This document shows positions 59,343 to 64,000 of a stretch of DNA of 64,000 bases, in pieces (positions within the stretch are counted from its first letter, which is position 1; every line of letters begins with the position of its first letter). A program made the position numbers and the translations under genes. This DNA comes from Spirochaetales bacterium. GTDB lineage: Bacteria > Spirochaetota > Spirochaetia > DSM-2461. The notes under the pieces were generated by a model. It was not told where the DNA came from. It made no database searches and was given only the letters and a program-made list of their open reading frames with translations. Location: NCBI GenBank assembly GCA_016936555.1, contig JAFGXR010000001.1, positions 34,500 through 98,499 of the forward strand. Direction: 5' to 3'.

Positions 59343-60692
59343 ATGAGCCGCAACGGAGAACTTGTAAAAAAAGCACTGAAAGATAAAAAATTCGATGAAG
59401 CGGCGGAAATCTATTTTTCCTCCTCTTCCACGACCAATATCAAAGCCCATGATGGCGATATCGCTTCCTTTTCCTTTGCCGATACATCAGGGCTTGGCAC
59501 CAGAGTTGTTTCGGGCCGTAAAATGGGGCTCTCTTTTACGGAAATGGTGGATGAAACCAATATCGCCGATGCTCTCGGAAAAGCCCGGGAGAACGCCGGT
59601 TATCTACCGGAAGATGAGGGCTGCGGACTCTTTGAAAGCCGCGAAGAGAAAACCTATGACCGTTTTAAAAGTGCCGATCTCCACAAGGTGACGATTGAGC
59701 AGAAAAAAGAGCTGGCCCTTAAAATCGAAGAGTATGCCAGGGCTTATGATAAAAGGATCATCAATGTTCCCGAAGCCATCTACTCCGATGTGACCAATGA
59801 ACGCATCGTGGCCAATTCATACGGCCTTTTCAAAGCGGAAACAGCCTCGCTCTGTTATGCCTACGCCTATCTTATGGCTTCCGACGGCAACGATACGGAA
59901 GTGGGTTTCTATTTTCAGGGAGAGAAGAACTTTGCCGATCTGGATCCCGGAAAGATTGCCAGGCTCGCCGCCGAGGACGCTCTTGAAAAACTGGGTGCCG
60001 AAGAGATCGATTCGGGCCGCTATCCGGTTATTTTTTCTGCCTCAACGGCTTCCAGTCTTCTCGGGGCTTTTATCAATTCTCCCGGTAGCGCTTTTTTCGG
60101 AGAGAATATCCAGAAGGGCCGGTCCAAACTGGAAGGAAAAACGGGGCAGGCCATAGGGGCTTCCCATATCAGCATCATAGATGATCCATCGGTATTCAGT
60201 ATGGGCGCGGCGTCTTTCGATGATGAGGGTGTCGACGCGGCAAAACAGTATCTTGTCCGAGATGGTGTTTTTGAGAGTGTCATTCACAATATTTACAGTG
60301 CGAAGAGAAGCGGAGAGGAAACGACGGGTAACGGAAGCAGGGGCTATTCTTCACCTCTATCCACGAAACTCTTTTCTCCTTATCTGGAAGCATCGGAGCG
60401 CAGTGAAGAATCGCTTTTTGCCGAAGCCGGCGACGGGATTTATATTACCTCTGTGGAAGGGCTCCATGCGGGGCTGAATCAGATCAGCGGAGATTTTTCA
60501 CTGGCGGCGAAAGGGTTTCTCATAAATAACGGCGCCAAAGGGAAGGCGATCAAGAATATCACCGTAGCGGGGAATTTTTTCGAACTTCTGAAAAATATCG
60601 TTGCCGTGGCCGATAACAACCGTTTTAACGATTACGCCGAATTCAGTTCGCCGTCGATTTATGTAAAAGCGTTATCCGTTTCGGGCAAGTAG
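59343..60692 (+). CDS. tldE: TldE/PmbA-family protein
   Basis: The 449-residue partner of TldD has no HExxH motif itself, as expected. It shares the general fold: SFADTSGLGTRVVSGRKMGL, FSASTASSLLGAFINSPGSA, DEGVDAAKQYLVRDGVFES and NNRFNDYAEFSSPSIYVKAL near the C-terminus. A GGGG-containing site lies before the ATG. Confidence 0.92.
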   Translation: MSRNGELVKKALKDKKFDEAAEIYFSSSSTTNIKAHDGDIASFSFADTSGLGTRVVSGRKMGLSFTEMVDETNIADALGKARENAGYLPEDEGCGLFESREEKTYDRFKSADLHKVTIEQKKELALKIEEYARAYDKRIINVPEAIYSDVTNERIVANSYGLFKAETASLCYAYAYLMASDGNDTEVGFYFQGEKNFADLDPGKIARLAAEDALEKLGAEEIDSGRYPVIFSASTASSLLGAFINSPGSAFFGENIQKGRSKLEGKTGQAIGASHISIIDDPSVFSMGAASFDDEGVDAAKQYLVRDGVFESVIHNIYSAKRSGEETTGNGSRGYSSPLSTKLFSPYLEASERSEESLFAEAGDGIYITSVEGLHAGLNQISGDFSLAAKGFLINNGAKGKAIKNITVAGNFFELLKNIVAVADNNRFNDYAEFSSPSIYVKALSVSGK

Positions 60693-60712
60693 AAACTGAT
60701 TCCATTCTGATG

Positions 60713-60743
60713 AGGAAGGGCGGAGGCAGCTCCGCTCTTTCCT
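60713..60743. terminator. Possible bidirectional hairpin between tldE and the activator gene
   Basis: AGGAAGGGCGGAG and CTCCGCTCTTTCCT form an imperfect stem around a 4-nt loop at the convergent 3' ends. No T-run follows on either side, so it is a weak call. Confidence 0.35.
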
Positions 60744-62238
60744 ACTGTCCGATGCCGAGTTTTTTCATCCGGCTCTGCAATGTCGTCGGTTTCATGTCCA
60801 GTAATTCCGCCGCTCCGCCGCTGCCGTAAATCTTTCCGTCCGATAAAATCAGCGCCTTTTCTATGTGCTCCCGAATCGCATCTTCCATCGTGCTGAATTC
60901 TTTCCAATCATTCCGCCCCGGTTCCGGGGAAGAGAGTCTCCGGGAGGATCGGGGTATTTTCCCCCGTTCGAGGGACAAATGTTCTTTGCCGATTATCCCG
61001 TCGGCAGCCATCAGGGCGGAACGGCGGATCACATTCTGCAGTTCTCTCACGTTACCGGGCCAGGAGTAGGCGAGGAGGCTCTCAATGGCTTCCGGTGAAA
61101 AATAGTGGTGTCTGTAGTTATCATTTTCCCTGAGACGGTTCAGAAGCTGTTCCGCGACGACTATGACATCTTCTCCTCTGTCCCGGAGAGGGGGAAGAAA
61201 AATGGGGAAAACTCCCAGCCTGTAGTAGAGGTCCTCCCGGAACAATTCTTTTTCCACCTGTATCCTCAGGTCTTTGTTGCTGGCGGCGATAAGGCGGACA
61301 TCGCATTTCAGGGTCGTTTCCCCTCCAACCCGTTCGAAAGTTCCCTCCTGTAAAGTCCGGAGGATTTTCGGTTGTATTTCCGCCGGAAGATCGGCAATTT
61401 CATCGAGAAAGAGCGTCCCTCCGTCAGCCAGTTCGAAGCGCCCCTTCCTTTTCATAACCGCTGAAGTGAAGGCTCCCTTTTCGTGTCCGAACAGCTCGCT
61501 TTCCGCCAGGCTCGCGTTGAGGGCCGAACAGTTGAGGGTAATAAATGGTTTGTCTCTTCTGGGGCTCAGATCATGGATCTTCCGGGCCACGACTTCTTTG
61601 CCCGTTCCGGTTTCTCCCTGAATCAGGACAGGCAGATCCGAGGCGGCCACAGTCCGTATGCATTCCAGCACCCGTTGCCATGCCGGGGAATTCCCGTAAA
61701 TATCACTGAAAATCTCTTCCTCGGGACGGAGGAGAGAATTTCTCTCTTCCGTCAGATTCCGGTTCAGGGACATAAGGGCGGTTGATGAATCTTTCTGGGC
61801 TATGATGACGGCGATCAGTTTGGCAATGGTTCCTACGAAATTGACAATGGCCGGAGAAAATACGCCGCAGGCTCTGTTGTCCAGAGTCAGCATGCCCAGA
61901 AGATAATCTTTGACATAGAGAGGCGCGACCAGACAGGAATGGGAATCGGGAAGATCCACTACATTGACATAGGTATCTTCATGGTCTGTCTCCTCATCGA
62001 AAAGATGAGGCTCGTTTCTTTTCAGAATCTGAGCCAGATCCTGTCTTTGCAGCAAATCGATTTCATAGGATTTTAGCTTTTCGTTGACCAGAGGACCTGC
62101 GGCTTTTTCAACTTTCAGGTGCGAATTGCGGTTCAGTTTGAGAATGACGGCCAGTTCGTAATTGAGCAGTTCCTCCAGAGACTGAAGGATAAGATCCAGA
62201 ACACGGTCGGGATGAACATCTGCGATTTGACTTTCCAG
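60742..62238 (-). CDS. Sigma-54-dependent transcriptional activator with GAF domain
   Basis: The 498-residue protein has an N-terminal GAF-like domain (about 1-170: LLNYELAVILKLNRNSHLKV, SCLVAPLYVKDYLLGMLTLD), an AAA+ domain with Walker A GETGTGKEV, the GAFTSA loop (ELFGHEKGAFTSAVMKRKGR), LFLDEIADLPAEIQPKILRT, and a Fis-type helix-turn-helix at the C-terminus (AELLDMKPTTLQSRMKKLGI). No ATG, GTG or TTG lies before residue 62 in this frame. CTG 62238, seven bases after GGAGG, is the best start. A shorter version from TTG 62055 would cut the GAF domain. It is divergent from the peroxiredoxin gene and probably controls it. Confidence 0.85.
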   Translation of the reverse strand: MESQIADVHPDRVLDLILQSLEELLNYELAVILKLNRNSHLKVEKAAGPLVNEKLKSYEIDLLQRQDLAQILKRNEPHLFDEETDHEDTYVNVVDLPDSHSCLVAPLYVKDYLLGMLTLDNRACGVFSPAIVNFVGTIAKLIAVIIAQKDSSTALMSLNRNLTEERNSLLRPEEEIFSDIYGNSPAWQRVLECIRTVAASDLPVLIQGETGTGKEVVARKIHDLSPRRDKPFITLNCSALNASLAESELFGHEKGAFTSAVMKRKGRFELADGGTLFLDEIADLPAEIQPKILRTLQEGTFERVGGETTLKCDVRLIAASNKDLRIQVEKELFREDLYYRLGVFPIFLPPLRDRGEDVIVVAEQLLNRLRENDNYRHHYFSPEAIESLLAYSWPGNVRELQNVIRRSALMAADGIIGKEHLSLERGKIPRSSRRLSSPEPGRNDWKEFSTMEDAIREHIEKALILSDGKIYGSGGAAELLDMKPTTLQSRMKKLGIGQ

Positions 62239-62250
62239 AGTCGTACCTCC

Positions 62251-62302
62251 ACGAAATATCGTTAAAACGAAATATCGTTGTCATTGTAACCGATATTTCG
62301 GT
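62251..62302. promoter_or_regulatory. Three CGAAATATCG-type elements, probable activator sites
   Basis: CGAAATATCG occurs at 62252-62261 and 62268-62277 in one orientation and as CGATATTTCG at 62291-62300 in the other. Start-to-start distances are 16 and 23 bp. The flanking T residues (ACGAAATATCGTT) are also shared by the first two. They lie 60-110 bp upstream of the sigma-54 promoter and directly next to the ribosome site of the activator gene, so the activator could control both itself and the peroxiredoxin. Confidence 0.7.
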
Positions 62303-62363
62303 GATCTGAACAGTCAAGATGAAATTTATTTTTTAAAAGCTCTGTTTTCGCCGTCGAGAAAGT

Positions 62364-62379
62364 TGGCACACCCTTTGCA
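62364..62379 (+). promoter_or_regulatory. Sigma-54 (-24/-12) promoter of the peroxiredoxin gene
   Basis: TGGCAC-ACCCT-TTGCA is an almost perfect match to the sigma-54 consensus (TGGCAC-N5-TTGCA/T). GG and GC are separated by 10 bases. It lies 46 bp upstream of the peroxiredoxin ATG. Confidence 0.85.
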
Positions 62380-62424
62380 TTAACAATGGCATAAGAAATT
62401 GAAAAATTACCAAGGAGAATTAAA

Positions 62425-63072
62425 ATGGAAGAAAAAACAATTAACATGCCTTTGCTCGGAGATGCTTTCCCCGAAATGACAGTAGCGACAACACACGGGC
62501 CTAAAAATCTGCCCGGAGACTATAAGGGGAAATGGTTCGTCCTTTTCAGCCATCCCGCCGACTTCACCCCTGTCTGTACGACAGAGTTTGTGGGGTTTCA
62601 GAGAAAAGCCGAAGAGCTGAGCAGGATGGGCGTCGATTTGATCGGTATGTCGGTCGACCAGGTATTCAGCCATATCAAATGGGTTGAATGGATTAAGGAA
62701 AAACTGGATGTGGAAATCACTTATCCCGTTATCGCCGCCAACGATACCATCGCCAATAAGCTCGGCCTCCTGCATCCCGGAAAGGGGACCAACACGGTCC
62801 GCGCGGTCTTCGTAATCGATCCGGAGGGTAAAGTCAGGCTGACTATCTACTATCCCCAGGAAATCGGCAGAAATATGGATGAAATTGTCCGCGCGGTCAA
62901 AGCTCTCCAGGTTTCCGATAAGAACGGAGTCGCCATACCGGCGAACTGGCCTGAAAATGATTTGATTCAGGACAAGGTGATCGTCCCTCCGCCCAACAAT
63001 CAGAAAGACGCGGCGGAAAGACTGAAAAAGTATGACGGATATGACTGGTGGTTCTGTTACAAAGACCTCTGA
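62425..63072 (+). CDS. Prx6-type peroxiredoxin
   Basis: This thiol peroxidase reduces peroxides through a cysteine. The 215-residue protein has the active site [15 protein letters not shown] with Cys51, a C-terminal extension typical of the Prx6/1-Cys group ([20 protein letters not shown]) and a second Cys211 in DWWFCYKDL that could act as resolving thiol, as in archaeal relatives. CAAGGAG lies seven bases before the ATG. Transcription is probably sigma-54-dependent and controlled by the divergent activator. Confidence 0.92.
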   Translation: MEEKTINMPLLGDAFPEMTVATTHGPKNLPGDYKGKWFVLFSHPADFTPVCTTEFVGFQRKAEELSRMGVDLIGMSVDQVFSHIKWVEWIKEKLDVEITYPVIAANDTIANKLGLLHPGKGTNTVRAVFVIDPEGKVRLTIYYPQEIGRNMDEIVRAVKALQVSDKNGVAIPANWPENDLIQDKVIVPPPNNQKDAAERLKKYDGYDWWFCYKDL

Positions 63073-63092
63073 TCATACCCGCATAAGGGGAA

Positions 63093-63127
63093 GGGGAATC
63101 GCTTTTAAAAGGGCGGTTCCCTTTTTT
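63093..63127 (+). terminator. Intrinsic terminator after the peroxiredoxin gene
   Basis: GGGAATCGC (63094-63102) and GCGGTTCCC (63113-63121) pair with one G-U and are followed by TTTTTT. It lies 20 bp after the stop. Confidence 0.85.
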
Positions 63128-63131
63128 AATG

Positions 63132-63509
63132 TTACAGGAGTTTTTCACTTCCCGAATACACTTCCTCCACTTTAAGAGCCGCGGCGGCGTGTCCGGGGTG
63201 TTTTTCAGGATTCCATTTTTTCATATCATCAAAAACAGGCCCTTCTTTGTGGTACGTGACAGTTCCTTTTACCTGATAGGATTTTTTCTCTTCGGTCATA
63301 AAGAGAATTGATCCGTAAGAACCTTCCTGTATGTTCTCTCTCGTCTTTGAAAAATAATTGTCCGCGACGACCAGGAGATCATCTCCGTAGCGGGAAACGC
63401 ATGTAGCATAAATGGCGTTTGGTCTTCCTGTGCTGTTGACTGTCGTAAATATGACGGGACCGTCCATTTTGTCCCATGCCTTTTGAACCGATTCGGGTAA
63501 CTGTGCCAC
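63132..63509 (-). CDS. Pyridoxamine 5'-phosphate oxidase-like flavin-binding protein
   Basis: The 125-residue protein is a small split-barrel of the PNPOx-like group: WDKMDGPVIFTTVNSTGRPN, VVADNYFSKTRENIQEGSYG, SILFMTEEKKSYQVKGTVTY. Such proteins bind FMN or F420 and reduce various substrates; the specific reaction cannot be inferred. It is convergent with the peroxiredoxin. ATG 63509 follows AAGGAG. Confidence 0.8.
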   Translation of the reverse strand: MAQLPESVQKAWDKMDGPVIFTTVNSTGRPNAIYATCVSRYGDDLLVVADNYFSKTRENIQEGSYGSILFMTEEKKSYQVKGTVTYHKEGPVFDDMKKWNPEKHPGHAAAALKVEEVYSGSEKLL

Positions 63510-63632
63510 TGTAAACTCCTTACTGATGATTTTTTGAACTTACCACGAACAGAATGAATGATCAAGCAATTGTGCATATGCCAGCAGCTCGGATCACCTT
63601 GCAGTATTCCCTATAGTATGTGGCTTAATCTG

Positions 63633-63644
63633 CCCGATATCGGG
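63633..63644. promoter_or_regulatory. Palindrome upstream of the last small gene
   Basis: CCCGATATCGGG is a perfect 12-bp palindrome in the 211-bp gap between the divergent genes at 63509 and 63721. It is followed by A/T-rich sequence with a GTAAT/ATTAC hairpin. It could be a repressor site. No clear -35/-10 pair was found. Confidence 0.3.
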
Positions 63645-63720
63645 TAAATATTAGTAATTTATTACCAATTTTCAGGTTTTTATCTGGAAACTCTCTCAGG
63701 CACGCTGTATACATACAGAT

Positions 63721-63993
63721 ATGGCTAAAATGGAACTCGAAGAATCGTTCAGGCAGTATCTGCTTTCATCCTATCCCATTGATGAGGCTCTTCTTCAGCA
63801 TCTTCTCGATGATCTGGGAGAGTATTTTCTCAAAGCTCCGGAAGATTTTATTGTTCAAAGGCACCGGCAGCTCCAGAGAAGAGGAATGAAGAATGAGGAA
63901 ATTTACAGAAGAATACAGAGCGAACTGAAATCGAGGCCTTTTGCCGGACCGGATATGAGTCTGAGGCAGATCAGAAGAGCCGTTTACGGATGA
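63721..63993 (+). CDS. Hypothetical helical protein
   Basis: The 90-residue product is helical and charged (MELEESFRQYLLSSYPIDEA, DLGEYFLKAPEDFIVQRHRQ, EIYRRIQSELKSRPF) and ends in a basic helix (LRQIRRAVYG). It has no membrane segment. I do not recognise the family. An ATG overlaps the stop (63990), so it is probably the first gene of an operon that continues outside the window. Confidence 0.6.
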   Translation: MAKMELEESFRQYLLSSYPIDEALLQHLLDDLGEYFLKAPEDFIVQRHRQLQRRGMKNEEIYRRIQSELKSRPFAGPDMSLRQIRRAVYG

Positions 63994-64000
63994 AAAGGAG
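63990..64000 (+). CDS. Possible start of the next gene (partial)
   Basis: ATGAAAAGGAG overlaps the previous stop in the ATGA manner common in this genome. Only three codons are inside the window, so this is a suggestion. Confidence 0.25.

Overview
The window looks like chromosome of a free-living spirochaete. The main reason is one long, same-strand motility locus in the spirochaetal order (fliK-flgD-flgE-flbD-motA-motB-fliL-fliM-fliY-fliO-fliP-fliQ-fliR-flhB-flhA-flhF-flhG-hypothetical-fliA-fapA). FlgE also carries Lys165 and Cys178, the residues that form the lysinoalanine hook cross-link described in Treponema. A complete tryptophan operon, a GH9 glycosidase, glutamate dehydrogenase and several two-component proteins argue against a minimal host-restricted genome. 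The exact genus cannot be named from sequence alone.

Layout. 1-2200 is an accessory, decaying patch: the tail of a membrane protein, an intact VapBC-like toxin-antitoxin pair, an RHS core scrap, and a second antitoxin followed by a truncated PemK/MazF-like toxin. The two antitoxins share a leader and an N-terminal region. 2227-29279 is the motility locus. It continues past fliA/fapA into two coiled-coil proteins, an Hsp70, a J-protein with a HEAT-like tail, a CheA-related kinase and a chemoreceptor with two CZB-like zinc motifs in its predicted periplasmic part. 29276-31614 (minus) holds a repeat lipoprotein, a PRUNE-like DHH phosphoesterase and a parvulin. 31741-34158 is a nitrate/taurine/thiamine-precursor-type ABC importer. 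34191-43522 contains an NYN/OST-HTH protein, a lipoprotein, a tRNA-Phe, a PPDK_N-only protein, gdhA, a large hybrid histidine kinase and Hsp33. A second identical tRNA-Phe is divergent from the trp operon (trpE-GD-CF-B-A, 43876-50240). 50237-54742 has rsmE, a kinase/HD-GYP pair, yhbY, dCMP deaminase and two small proteins. 54788-60692 has a polysaccharide deacetylase lipoprotein, GH9 and tldD/tldE. 60742-63072 is a divergent pair: a GAF/AAA+ sigma-54 activator and a Prx6-type peroxiredoxin. A flavin-type oxidase-like protein and a small unknown protein close the window.

The most interesting items are the sigma-54 promoter with three CGAAATATCG elements between the activator and the peroxiredoxin; the duplicated CZB motif with identical ligand spacing; the chaperone/chemosensory extension of the flagellar locus; two genes that seem to start at CTG behind good ribosome binding sites; and the two toxin-antitoxin loci that share an antitoxin type but carry different toxins. 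I ran no searches. Family names come from motif and length recognition.
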